This document shows, in pieces, positions 7,575 to 16,983 of a DNA stretch of 39,762 nt (within the stretch, counting starts at the first letter, position 1; each line of letters opens with the position of its first letter). The translations under genes and the position numbers were made by a program. A model generated the notes under the pieces. It searched no databases. It was not told the origin of the DNA and worked only from the letters and a program-made list of their open reading frames with translations. Location: assembly GCA_964228555.1 (NCBI GenBank), contig CAXQZU010000027.1, forward strand, positions 1 through 39,762, written 5' to 3'. Source of the DNA: CAXQZU01 sp964228555 (GTDB lineage Bacteria; Planctomycetota; PLA2; JAEUHO01).

Positions 7575-10124
7575 ATGGATCGCACCGCACCTGCCTCGTC
7601 CCTTGCCACGCATGCCGCGCAGGCGGCAGGGGGCCTGCGAGCCCGGCGCCTGCCCCGGCTGCGGGCCGCGCTGGCCGCCGCCCTGCTCGTGCCGCTGGGG
7701 CTGGTGCCGGCAGGCCGCCTGCCCGCCGCGCTGGCCCACGAGCCGCAGGGCGCGGCCCCGGCCGGCGCGCTGCCGCTGGACGTGACGACGCGCGACTACG
7801 ACCAGCTGCACATGGACCTGAGCGTGCGGCCCGACATCGACCGGCGCAGCGTCGAGGGCACGGTGGTGCACGAGATCGCCTCGCTGGTGCCCGCGCTGCG
7901 CGTCGTGCGCATGCACAGCCTCGACACGCAGGTGCACGAGGTCACCGGCAGCGACGGCCTGCCGCTGGCCCACGAGCTGAAGGACGGCATCCTCGGCATC
8001 ACCCTCAAGGAGCCGCTCAAGGCGGGCGCCAGCACGCGCCTGTCGATCCGCTACACCAGCACGCCGCACATGGGCCTCTACTTCCACGGGCCCACGCCCG
8101 AGGCGCCGGGCACGCCCCGATCGCTCTACAGCCAGGGCCAGGGCAACGACAACCGCCGCTGGGTGCCTTGCTACGACGAGCCCGACGACCGCCTGACGTG
8201 GAACGTGGCCGTGACGGCGCCCGAGGGCTTCCAGACGGTGAGCAACGGCCTGCTGGAGGCCGTGGAGCCGGGCCGCGACGGCACGGCCACGCACCGCTGG
8301 AAGTTCCCCTGGCGCAGCCCCACCTACCTGCTCACGCTCATCGTCGCGCAGCTGGAGACGGTACGCGAGCGCTGGCGCGACGTGGTGCTCGAGTACAGCG
8401 CGCCGCCCGGCAGGCACGAGGAGCTGGTGACCTCGCTGCGCGAGACGCCGCACATGCTGGAGGTGTTCAGCGAGCTCACGGGCGAGGCCTATCCCTGGCC
8501 GCGCTACGCGCAGACCTACGTGTGGGACTTCGTCTACGGCGGCATGGAGAACACCACCGCCACGACGCTCAACATGCGCGCGCTGCACGGCGAGCGGGCA
8601 CGGCCCAACTACATGAGCGAGGGCCTCGTGGCCCACGAGCTGGCCCACATGTGGTTCGGCGACCTCCTGACCTGCAAGACCTGGGACCACATCTGGCTCA
8701 ACGAGGGCTTCGCCACCTACATGACCGACGTGTGGTTCGAGAAGCGCTTCGGCGAGGAGGCCCTGCTGCTGCGCCGGCGCGAGCAGAACGCCGGCTACAT
8801 GGCGGGCACGCCCGATGCCGCCGCGCTGGACCTCAAGAAGGAGCCGCGCGGCGACATCCCGCTGGAGCTGCACGGCGGCAAGCAGTACGACCGCGGCGCG
8901 GCCATCCTGCACGTGCTGCGACGCGAGGTGGGCGATGCGGCCTTCTGGGCGGGCGTGAAGGGCTACGTGGCCGGCCGGCGCGACTGCTCGGTCACCAGCG
9001 AGGACTTGCGCCGAGCGATGGAGTCGGCCGCCGGGCGCGACCTGCGCTGGTTCTGGGAGCAGTGGGTCTACGGCGCGGGCTATCCCGTGCTGGAGTGTGC
9101 CTACGACGCCGCCGGCGGCACGCTCAGCGTGCGGCAGGTGCAGGCCCAGAAGGGCGGCCAGGGCCTGTTCCGCCTCTCGCTGCCGGTACGCGCCGGCCCG
9201 GGCGGCGAGGTGCAGGTGCTGCCGCTGCACCAGGAGCGCCACGTCTTCCGCCTGCCCGCCGGGGCCCCCTACCTGCGCATCGGCGTGGGCGGCGACCTGC
9301 TGCTGAAGGTGCGCTACGAGCCCGGGCTGGAGGGCTGGTCACGCATGCTGCTCGAGGACCCGGACCTCAACGCGCGGGTCGATGCGGCTTATGCGCTCGA
9401 GGCCTTCGGGGCCGACGGGCTCGCGCCGCTGGCGCAGGCCGCGGGCGCCGACGCCTCCTACGGCGTGCGCGAGGAGGCGGCCCGCGTGCTGGGCCGCCTG
9501 CAGGCCGGCAGCCGCGGCGCGAGGGCCACCGAGGCCTTGCTGGCGGCCAGCCGCGACGGCGACGCACGCGTGCGCGAGACGGCGCTGGAGGCGCTGGGCG
9601 CCGGCCCGCGCGCCATGGTGTCCGAGGTGCTGGCGGCGCGCGCCCGCGAGGATGGCAACGACTACTGCCGCGCTGCCGCCGCCCGGTCGCTGGGCAAGGT
9701 GCATGCCGAGGGTGCCGAGGCGCTGCTGCTGGCGCTTCTGGCCGAGGACTCTCACGGTGACGTGCTGCGGGCTGCGGCCCTCGAGGGGCTGGGCGCGCTG
9801 GGCGGCCGCAAGGCCATCGCCGCCGCCAAGGAGCACCTTGGCTATGCCTGGGGCAAGGGTGGCACCCACCGCAACCGCAAGGCCGCGCTGGAGGTGCTCG
9901 TGGCGCTGGCGGGTGACGAGAGCGACACGCACGACCTGCTCGTGGGCCTGCTGGCGGACCGCTACCACAACATGCGCGCATGGACGGCCGAGGCCTGCGG
10001 CAAGCTCAAGGTGCGCGCCGCCGTGCCGGCCCTCACGGCCATGGCCAAGGACGACTGGCACGAGGGCTCGCGCAACGCGGCCAAGACGGCGCTGGAGCGC
10101 ATCACGCCGCCCGCCGCGAAGTAG
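7575..10124 (+). CDS. exported M1-family aminopeptidase with C-terminal HEAT-like repeats
   Basis: An 849-residue zinc peptidase that removes N-terminal residues from peptides. After a long basic N-terminus, a hydrophobic stretch ending around PAALAHEP (about residue 55) looks like a signal peptide. The catalytic region has GGMEN (substrate N-terminus recognition), HELAH at 354-358 and Glu377 in WLNEGFATY, giving the complete HExxH-x18-E zinc site. Residues about 590-845 are Ala/Leu-rich helical pairs of HEAT type (for example VREEAARVLGRL, VRETALEALGA, VLRAAALEGLGALG), which usually make a curved binding scaffold. The open frame continues over 1,000 codons upstream as an antisense shadow; GGAG and TAGCAT place the start here. 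The export signal suggests periplasmic or outer peptide scavenging. Confidence 0.93.
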   Translation: MDRTAPASSLATHAAQAAGGLRARRLPRLRAALAAALLVPLGLVPAGRLPAALAHEPQGAAPAGALPLDVTTRDYDQLHMDLSVRPDIDRRSVEGTVVHEIASLVPALRVVRMHSLDTQVHEVTGSDGLPLAHELKDGILGITLKEPLKAGASTRLSIRYTSTPHMGLYFHGPTPEAPGTPRSLYSQGQGNDNRRWVPCYDEPDDRLTWNVAVTAPEGFQTVSNGLLEAVEPGRDGTATHRWKFPWRSPTYLLTLIVAQLETVRERWRDVVLEYSAPPGRHEELVTSLRETPHMLEVFSELTGEAYPWPRYAQTYVWDFVYGGMENTTATTLNMRALHGERARPNYMSEGLVAHELAHMWFGDLLTCKTWDHIWLNEGFATYMTDVWFEKRFGEEALLLRRREQNAGYMAGTPDAAALDLKKEPRGDIPLELHGGKQYDRGAAILHVLRREVGDAAFWAGVKGYVAGRRDCSVTSEDLRRAMESAAGRDLRWFWEQWVYGAGYPVLECAYDAAGGTLSVRQVQAQKGGQGLFRLSLPVRAGPGGEVQVLPLHQERHVFRLPAGAPYLRIGVGGDLLLKVRYEPGLEGWSRMLLEDPDLNARVDAAYALEAFGADGLAPLAQAAGADASYGVREEAARVLGRLQAGSRGARATEALLAASRDGDARVRETALEALGAGPRAMVSEVLAARAREDGNDYCRAAAARSLGKVHAEGAEALLLALLAEDSHGDVLRAAALEGLGALGGRKAIAAAKEHLGYAWGKGGTHRNRKAALEVLVALAGDESDTHDLLVGLLADRYHNMRAWTAEACGKLKVRAAVPALTAMAKDDWHEGSRNAAKTALERITPPAAK

Positions 10125-10191
10125 CACGCGCGGCCCGGGGGCGCGCAGGACCGGGCGGGTGGAGCACGCCGCCGGGCGGCGCGCAGCCGGC

Positions 10192-10548
10192 CTAGGAGGC
10201 CTTGCTGGGCTCCTTGATGTTCCAGCCCTTGGCCTTCTCCTCGGCCTGGATCTCCTCGATCAGCTTGGCCGAGTCGAGCGGGTCGGTGCCCTCGGTGACG
10301 TTCTTGCCGCTGGCGAACAGCGAGGCGTTCTTGGCCGTCCACTCGGCGTACTCGGCGGGCAGCTCGTGGTCGGGCCAGATCGCGTTGATCGGGCAGGCCG
10401 GCACGCAGGCCTCGCAGTCGATGCAGGTGCCCGGGTCGATCACCAGCATGCGGGGCGAGGCGATCTCCCAGAAGCAGCCCACGGGGCACTCGACGACGCA
10501 GTACGTGTAGCGGCAGTCCACGCAGCGGGAGGTCACGACGTGCGGCAT
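10192..10548 (-). CDS. fdxA: 7Fe-type ferredoxin (3Fe-4S plus 4Fe-4S)
   Basis: A 118-residue electron carrier. Cysteines at 9, 12, 17, 21, 25, 42, 45, 48 and 52 reproduce the Azotobacter ferredoxin I pattern. The 3Fe-4S cluster would use Cys9, 17 and 52 and the 4Fe-4S cluster Cys21, 42, 45 and 48, with Pro after Cys21 and Cys52. Cys12 and Cys25 would be the free ones. The acidic, Trp-containing C-terminal extension (from about 55) is normal for FdxA. I chose the ATG at 10548 because MPHVVTSRC matches the family start and AGGAG lies 7 bases upstream; an upstream in-frame ATG at 10593 overlaps the promoter hexamer. It is monocistronic and converges with the aminopeptidase gene. The redox partner is unknown. 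Confidence 0.93.
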   Translation of the reverse strand: MPHVVTSRCVDCRYTYCVVECPVGCFWEIASPRMLVIDPGTCIDCEACVPACPINAIWPDHELPAEYAEWTAKNASLFASGKNVTEGTDPLDSAKLIEEIQAEEKAKGWNIKEPSKAS

Positions 10549-10588
10549 GTCAGGGCTCCTGGGCCCCCACGTCGGGGGCGAGGCGCAG

Positions 10589-10594
10589 AACATA
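10589..10594 (-). promoter_or_regulatory. -10 hexamer TATGTT of the ferredoxin gene
   Basis: Minus-strand TATGTT ends 40 bases before the ATG at 10548. The spurious upstream ATG (10593) lies inside this hexamer. Confidence 0.4.
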
Positions 10595-10709
10595 GCGGGC
10601 GGGCAGCCCGCCTTCCAATCCCTCGCGCCCTCACGGGTGCGCGATGTTGCGAACCGTTCTCAACAAGGCGGCGCGGCGAGCCCCGGCAGGGCTTGCGCAA
10701 CGCGCGGCG

Positions 10710-11456
10710 CTAGTTGCAGCGCGGGCAGGAGCCCGTCACGCCGGCCGGCTTGGCGCTGGGCACCACGCGCGCGGGCACCAGCGTCGCCTGGGGCGTGCCG
10801 TGGTCGGTCGCGCAGGGCGCACAGCTGCCGGGGTTGGCCTGCCACACGTAGTGGCCGGGGCGGAAGCACTCGCGCTTCCACACCACGCGGTAGCCGCCCG
10901 GCACGTACTTCTGCTCGGTCACCGTCGTCGGGCAGCTGCGGGCCACCGTCTCGTACTGCGCGGGATCCTCGTTGCAGTAGCTGATGCGGTCTTCCTTCAC
11001 CTTCTTGGCGCAGGTGGCGTAGGTGGGCGCCGTGTAGCAGTACTGCCAGCAGTCGCCGTTGACCTGCGACCACTTCCAGCCGCCGGGCGTCACCTCCACG
11101 GAGGTCATGTCCGCATCGGTCGGCACCTTCTCGACCCAGTACTCGCGGCGCGGCTGGACCTGGCGCTCGAAGAACTCGGTCTTCATGGCCGCGCGCGTCT
11201 CGGTGCGCATGTGGCCCGGCACCACCTCCAGCGTGGGCACGTCGCGGTAGACCGGCGGCACCCACACGCGGCAGTAGGTCACGCCCTGGCCGGGGTCGCG
11301 CGGCAGGTCCGTGGGCAGGCCGCCCGTGGCGGCGTTGACCGCGTTGAGCGGGGCCGTGCCGGCGATGTGACGCCGCGGCGTGCTGCACCCGGCCAGCAGG
11401 CCGAGGGCCAGCGTGGCCGCGAGCACGGGGACCAGGCGGGTGGCGAAGCGGGACAT
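10710..11456 (-). CDS. Cys-containing lipoprotein of unknown function
   Basis: A 248-residue envelope lipoprotein. A basic start and Ala/Leu core end in the lipobox LLAGC (Cys24). The mature part is rich in Tyr, Val, Pro, Arg and charged residues, with a stretch of alternating short strands of the kind VWVPPVYRDVP, RREYWVEKVP and EQKYVPGGYRVVW. At least eight further cysteines (for example in CWQYCY, CAPC and the final CPRC) could form disulfides. AGGAGG lies 4 bases before the ATG. The same frame stays open far upstream, in phase with the Nudix gene, but that stretch is antisense to two real genes. I do not recognise the family; surface or cell-envelope structure is plausible. Confidence 0.78.
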   Translation of the reverse strand: MSRFATRLVPVLAATLALGLLAGCSTPRRHIAGTAPLNAVNAATGGLPTDLPRDPGQGVTYCRVWVPPVYRDVPTLEVVPGHMRTETRAAMKTEFFERQVQPRREYWVEKVPTDADMTSVEVTPGGWKWSQVNGDCWQYCYTAPTYATCAKKVKEDRISYCNEDPAQYETVARSCPTTVTEQKYVPGGYRVVWKRECFRPGHYVWQANPGSCAPCATDHGTPQATLVPARVVPSAKPAGVTGSCPRCN

Positions 11457-11646
11457 CAGGCCTCCTGCGGGGCACGGGCCGCGGGGCCCGGAACCCTCCC
11501 TGCGAGACCCCCCGGGATAGCACGGAGAGCCCCCCGGGGGGAAGGGTGCCGCTCCCCGCCCGAGCGACCCGCATGGGCGTCGCGGACGCCATGTCATGGA
11601 TCCGTCACGGATGGGCGCCGCCTCCAGCCGCCCGCCGCCACAGCCG

Positions 11647-11652
11647 TAGGCT
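11647..11652 (+). promoter_or_regulatory. -10 hexamer TAGGCT, very short leader
   Basis: Ends 11 bases before the ATG at 11664. The predicted transcript would have only about 4-5 leader bases, intermediate between the leaderless and leadered classes; GGGAG lies in the interval. Confidence 0.45.
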
Positions 11653-11663
11653 AGGGAGCGGCC

Positions 11664-12863
11664 ATGAGTCCCAGCGAGACCACCTTCCCCTTTGCCGACC
11701 CCACGCCCACGGGGCCGGGGGCCGAGGGCACGGTGGTGGTCAGCATGGAGCTGCCCCTGGAGCGCCTGCTCACGGCCCGGGAGGTGGCCCTCACGCAGCG
11801 GGTGCAGCGCTTCCTGCCCGTGGCGGGCGAGGTGACGCCCGACCTGCGGCGCGCGCTGCACACGGGCCTCAAGGGGCTGGCCGGCATCGTGCTGGCCATG
11901 GAGGCCTACCCCTCGCTGCGCGAGCGACGCATGCTGGGCACGCGCGTGCGCTCGCTGGAGAGCCTCATGCAGGGGCTGATCGAGCGTGGCGAGCACGGGC
12001 TGGAGTGGGCGCTGCCCACCAAGGCTGTCCTCTCGCGCACCTACGCCATCGCCAAGGTGAACTTCTTCACCTCGATTGCCTACTGCGTGGACGCCTGCAA
12101 GCACGTGGCCGACCGCGAGCCGCTGCTGCGCGACCTGGCAGGCGCGGTGGAGGAAGCGGTCTACACGCGCCTCGCCGAGGAGCTCTACACCGGCTTCGTC
12201 ACCAGCCGCACGACGCAGCTGGAGATCAAGACGCGCGCGGCCGAGAACCTCGTGGCCGTCTGGGAAGGCCGGGTGCGCTTCGCCACCGACCGCTTCTGCC
12301 CCCTGCTGCGCTCGGCGTGGGCGGCGCGCACGCACGCGCCGCGTGCCTTCGGCACCATGATGGGCGCCAGCGAGATGTTCCACCTGCTGTTCGCCGACTG
12401 CGACCCGCGTTTCGTGGACTGGTTCACGCAACACACCGGCAAGAGCGAGCAGGTGCAGGCCTTCGAGGAGTTCCTCTTCGACCTGCCCTACGAGAGCCTC
12501 GAGCGGGTGCGGCAGCGCATGAGCGAGGAAGGCCTGAGCGTGGTGGGCCCGCGCGAGGTCGAGCGGCTGCTGGGCATGAAGGACGGCGAGCTGCGCCCGC
12601 TGCTGGGCGACCCCAAGGCGCTCTACTCCTCCTACCGCCGGCGGCGCGTGAAGGCGCAGTACCGCACCTCGATGGCCAGCCCCGGCCCCAAGCGCACGGC
12701 CGAGTCCTACCTGCTGGAGGCGCTGCTCAGCGCCGAGTCGCGCGCGCGCGCCTTCGAGGCGCCGCCGGCGCCCACGGTGCCCGCGCCGCTGCCGCCGCTG
12801 CCGGCCGCCGTGCATGCCTCCCCTGCGCCGCCGGCCCCGCGGCCCGCCGGCACGCCGGCCTAG
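11664..12863 (+). CDS. helical protein of unknown function
   Basis: A 399-residue soluble protein with no signal peptide or membrane helix. Residues about 25-345 are predicted mostly helical, with recurrent charged heptad-like stretches (LIERGEHGLEWAL, RDLAGAVEEAVYTRLAEELY, FVDWFTQHTGKSEQVQAFEEF). The last ~45 residues are a Pro/Ala-rich disordered tail. I see no catalytic motif and do not recognise the family. It is followed after 3 bases by a metallo-beta-lactamase-fold gene, so the two are probably co-transcribed and perhaps work together. The start is supported by a TAGGCT hexamer and GGGAG just upstream. Confidence 0.8.
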   Translation: MSPSETTFPFADPTPTGPGAEGTVVVSMELPLERLLTAREVALTQRVQRFLPVAGEVTPDLRRALHTGLKGLAGIVLAMEAYPSLRERRMLGTRVRSLESLMQGLIERGEHGLEWALPTKAVLSRTYAIAKVNFFTSIAYCVDACKHVADREPLLRDLAGAVEEAVYTRLAEELYTGFVTSRTTQLEIKTRAAENLVAVWEGRVRFATDRFCPLLRSAWAARTHAPRAFGTMMGASEMFHLLFADCDPRFVDWFTQHTGKSEQVQAFEEFLFDLPYESLERVRQRMSEEGLSVVGPREVERLLGMKDGELRPLLGDPKALYSSYRRRRVKAQYRTSMASPGPKRTAESYLLEALLSAESRARAFEAPPAPTVPAPLPPLPAAVHASPAPPAPRPAGTPA

Positions 12864-12866
12864 CGC

Positions 12867-13784
12867 ATGTGCCTCGCCTGCGCGCTGGGCGGCGGGGGCG
12901 CCGCGCTGGGCAGCGCTCGCTCGCCCTTCCCCCTCGCCGCCGAGCCCTGGCCGATGGCGGGCGAGGCACGGCTGGGCGTGACGGCCACGTGGACAGGCGT
13001 GGCGGGGCTGGTGCTGGAAGCGCAGGGCACGCGCATCGCCTTCGATCCCTTCGTCACGCGCCCGGGCCTGTGGGCCACCTTGCTGCGCGCGCCGCGCATC
13101 GACCGTGCGGCGGTGGCACGGCACTTCTCGGGCCTCGCGGCCGTGTTCGTGGGCCACGCGCACCACGACCACGCGCAGGACCTGCCCGCCGTGGCCGAGT
13201 CCTCCCCTGCGGCGCGCCTCGTGGGCGGCCCCACCGTGGTGGAACTGTGCCGCCGCAGCGGCGTGGCGGCCACGCGCCTCGTGGCCGCGCAGGACGGCCT
13301 CGTGGTCGAGGCCGGCCCCTTCCGCGTGGAGGCGCTGGCGGCGCAGCACGGCCACGTGCCGGTGCTGGGCGCCATCGACCGGCTCGCGCTGGACGCCCCC
13401 GGCCTGCCGCGCACGCCCTTCCGCTACCCGCGCGGCGAGGTGCTGGCCTGGCGCGTGGAGGTGGGCGGGCGCGCGATCCACGTGCAGGGCAGCGCCGGGC
13501 TCGACGACACCGCCCTGCTGCGGCAGCGGCCCGCCGACGTGCTGCTCGCCTGCCTCGCCGCGCGCAAGGGCACGCCGCGCTACCTCGAGCGCCTCTGCGA
13601 GCGGCTGCAGCCCAAGGTGCTGGTGCCGCTGCACCACGACGACTTCTTCCGCCCGCTCGCCGAGCCCCCGCGCCCCATCGCCACCCTGCGCTGGCAGGCC
13701 TTCCTGTCCGAGGCCGACGCGGTCCAGCGCGCCCACGGCACGCGCCTGTGGTGCCCGGCGCGCATGGCGCCCACGGCCTGGTAG
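12867..13784 (+). CDS. metallo-beta-lactamase-fold hydrolase
   Basis: A 305-residue hydrolase of the MBL superfamily. The metal motif is HAHHDH (in VGHAHHDHAQDL, near residue 95). Later His residues (AQHGHVP, and VPLHHDDF near 255) fit the remaining ligands. The FDPFVTRPG element before the metal motif and the late LHHDD resemble UlaG-like or lipid/phosphonate-type MBL enzymes rather than true beta-lactamases. It begins 3 bases after the preceding stop, indicating one operon with the unknown helical protein. The N-terminus (MCLACALGGGG) is hydrophobic and contains Cys; it could be a degenerate export signal. The substrate is unknown. The 3' end meets the Nudix reading frame on the opposite strand. 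Confidence 0.88.
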   Translation: MCLACALGGGGAALGSARSPFPLAAEPWPMAGEARLGVTATWTGVAGLVLEAQGTRIAFDPFVTRPGLWATLLRAPRIDRAAVARHFSGLAAVFVGHAHHDHAQDLPAVAESSPAARLVGGPTVVELCRRSGVAATRLVAAQDGLVVEAGPFRVEALAAQHGHVPVLGAIDRLALDAPGLPRTPFRYPRGEVLAWRVEVGGRAIHVQGSAGLDDTALLRQRPADVLLACLAARKGTPRYLERLCERLQPKVLVPLHHDDFFRPLAEPPRPIATLRWQAFLSEADAVQRAHGTRLWCPARMAPTAW

Positions 13785-14444
13785 GGCCGCTGCGCGCGGC
13801 TCGGGCGCGCCCGCCTGGCGCAGCCGCTCGGCCAGCTCGCTGAGCGCCATGGCCGTGGCGCCCCACACCTCGAGGGTGCCCAGCAGGAACGCAGGCACCT
13901 CGAGGTCGGCGCCTCGCAGCGGCCGGATCCGCATCGCGCGGCGCGCGGGATCGAGCAGGCTGGAGAGCGCCACCACCTCGATGCGGGCAACCTCGGAAGC
14001 CTGCGGCTCCCACACCGGCTGCGCGGGGCCCAGCGCCACGTGCACGTGCAGGTGGGTGTGCGAGGCCGGGATGTAGAGCGTCTCCAGCACGCCCACGCGC
14101 TCGACCTCGGTGGCGCGCAGCCCCACCTCCTCGCGCGCCTCGCGCAGCGCGGCCTCCCACAGCGACTCGCCCGGCTCGGGCCGGCCGCCGGGCAGCGAAA
14201 CCTGCCCGCGGTGCTCGGCCAGGTCCTCGCGCCGCAGGGTGAGCGGGAACTCCAGGCCGTGCGGGCCCGGGCAGGCGTAGAGCAGGGCGGCGCCCGGCCT
14301 CGGAGGCTCGCTGCGGCGCGCGGGCGGCGGCAGCCCACGGAACAACGGCTCGAGCAGCCGCTGCGCCGCTCGGGCATCGAAGGCCGGCAGGGCCAGCGCG
14401 GCGCGCAGGCGATCGGCGTCGAGGACGGGGGGTGCGCTCGTCAT
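13785..14444 (-). CDS. Nudix hydrolase, CoA-diphosphatase-like; stop codon not identified
   Basis: The frame from the ATG at 14444 encodes a Nudix domain. GQVSLPGGRPEPGE runs into ALREAREEVGL, a complete Nudix box (Gx5Ex7REUxEExGU), and the preceding GQVSLPGG is typical of CoA pyrophosphatases. The C-terminal 'VWGATAMALSELAERL' helix (about residues 195-212) normally closes the family. No stop follows: the frame stays open on the minus strand beneath the two genes on the other strand, down to 10710. I list only the part outside the MBL gene. Either a base is missing or extra in this sequence, or the protein has an abnormal antisense-coded extension. AGGGTA/TACGCT at 14488-14497 could serve as a divergent promoter with the M17 gene. 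Confidence 0.75.
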
Positions 14445-14487
14445 GCGGAGGGCGACGCCACGCGGCGGGACGCGGCGTCAGCGGCCA

Positions 14488-14497
14488 AGGGTACGCT
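14488..14497. promoter_or_regulatory. overlapping divergent -10 hexamers
   Basis: Plus-strand TACGCT (14492-14497) lies 33 bases before the M17 peptidase ATG. Minus-strand TACCCT (14493-14488) overlaps it and points toward the Nudix gene. Both fit TANNNT. Confidence 0.35.
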
Positions 14498-14530
14498 GCC
14501 GCGCCCCGCCCCTCCCGTGGAGTCCACCCC

Positions 14531-16027
<1,497 letters not shown>

Positions 16028-16100
16028 GGCGGCCGCGGGCGGCAGCCCAGCCGGGTGGGCAAGGCGGGCTCCATCCGGCCCGCACACCCCTGCGACGCGG

Positions 16101-16106
16101 TAGGCT
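16101..16106 (+). promoter_or_regulatory. -10 hexamer TAGGCT of the Tyr/Pro-rich protein gene
   Basis: Ends 82 bases before the ATG at 16189, giving one of the longest leaders in the window (about 75 bases). GGAGG sits 5 bases before the start. Confidence 0.45.
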
Positions 16107-16188
16107 GGCTCCCGGTGCGGGTCGTTGCGCCGGCCACGGGCCGCACCAAGGACGCGGGCCCTCCCTCTCGCCCGCGCTGGAGGAACGC

Positions 16189-16890
16189 ATGCTCGTGCTC
16201 CGCTCTCTCGCCGCGGCCCTGGCGCTCGTCGTCGGCCTCGCCTTCGCCCCGCCCCCGGCCCTGGCCCTGGCCCTGCCCGCCGTGCAGCAGGCCACGCCCG
16301 CCGCCGACATCGACATCGGCTTCGGCATCGGCGTGGGCACCTGCGCGCCGGCCTACGGCCCCTACCGCCTGGGCTACTGCACGCCCGCCACCTGCGCACC
16401 GCAGTGCCTGCCCGTGGCGTGGTGGCGCCCGGTCACCTACGTGGCGTGCATGCCCACGTACACCAGCCACGGCGCGCACATTGGCTACAGCGGCCGGCCG
16501 GCCTACGTGACCCCCACCACCACCTGCGTGCCCGTGGTCGCGCCCCCGGTGCTGGTGCCCTACCCCCAGCCGGCCTACGTGGTGGGCGGGCCCACGGTGA
16601 CCTACGGCTACGGGGCGCATGGCTACGCGCCCTACGGCTACGCCATGCCGTACGGCACGGCGTACCCGTACGGCACCGTCTACGGCAGCACGACGTACAG
16701 CACCGGGTCGCGCAGCTGGTTCGGCATCGGCTTCGGCTGGTCCAGCGGCGTGCGCACCTACCCCGCGCCCTATCCCTATCGCTATCCCTATCCCTACGTG
16801 ACGCCGCGCACGTACTACCCCTACCCCAGCCCGCGCTACCCCAGCACGTACCGGGGCGGCTCGGTGCACACGCCGGGCCGGCGCCGCTAG
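16189..16890 (+). CDS. secreted Tyr/Pro/Gly-rich repetitive protein
   Basis: A 233-residue exported protein. A signal peptide of about 30 residues ends near ALALPAV. The mature protein is low in charge until its Arg-rich end and is dominated by Tyr, Pro, Gly, Thr and Val. Examples are GPYRLGY, YGYGAHGYAPYGYAMPYG, TAYPYGTVYGS and PYPYRYPYPYV, with four Cys near residues 50-75. A GIGFG motif occurs twice (FGIGVG near 45, FGIGFGW near 180). This composition is typical of surface, matrix or adhesive proteins with aromatic stacking. I do not know the family. GGAGG (16179-16183) sets the start. It is transcribed alone, upstream of the DUF72 gene but with a hairpin in between. Confidence 0.82.
   Translation: MLVLRSLAAALALVVGLAFAPPPALALALPAVQQATPAADIDIGFGIGVGTCAPAYGPYRLGYCTPATCAPQCLPVAWWRPVTYVACMPTYTSHGAHIGYSGRPAYVTPTTTCVPVVAPPVLVPYPQPAYVVGGPTVTYGYGAHGYAPYGYAMPYGTAYPYGTVYGSTTYSTGSRSWFGIGFGWSSGVRTYPAPYPYRYPYPYVTPRTYYPYPSPRYPSTYRGGSVHTPGRRR
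16771..16794 (+). repeat. hexanucleotide tandem repeat coding Tyr-Pro
   Basis: Four tandem copies of TATCCC (the second is TATCGC) encode alternating Tyr and Pro/Arg. It uses TAT where the rest of this gene mostly uses TAC, which suggests recent slippage expansion. Confidence 0.7.
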
Positions 16891-16896
16891 GCGGCA

Positions 16897-16911
16897 CGCC
16901 CGCGGCGGGCG
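16897..16911 (+). terminator. hairpin after the Tyr/Pro-rich protein gene
   Basis: Stem CGCCCG / CGGGCG with a 3-base loop, starting 7 bases after the stop codon. No T-run follows. Confidence 0.35.
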
Positions 16912-16971
16912 CAGGCAGGCGCCACGGGCAGGGCGGGCACGCGAGCCGTTCCCCTCGCGCGCCGCTTCGCG

Positions 16972-16977
16972 CACGAT
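16972..16977 (+). promoter_or_regulatory. leaderless -10-like hexamer CACGAT of the DUF72 gene
   Basis: Ends exactly 6 bases before the ATG at 16984, the same spacing as the clear leaderless promoters. The first base deviates from TANNNT, so this is a weaker member. Confidence 0.3.
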
Positions 16978-16983
16978 GGGCGC

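Noticed and set aside
10710..14444. A single 1,244-residue fusion of Nudix and lipoprotein
   Set aside because: The middle is antisense to two well-supported genes, and an internal lipoprotein signal peptide with its own AGGAGG shows that the 3' part is a separate gene.
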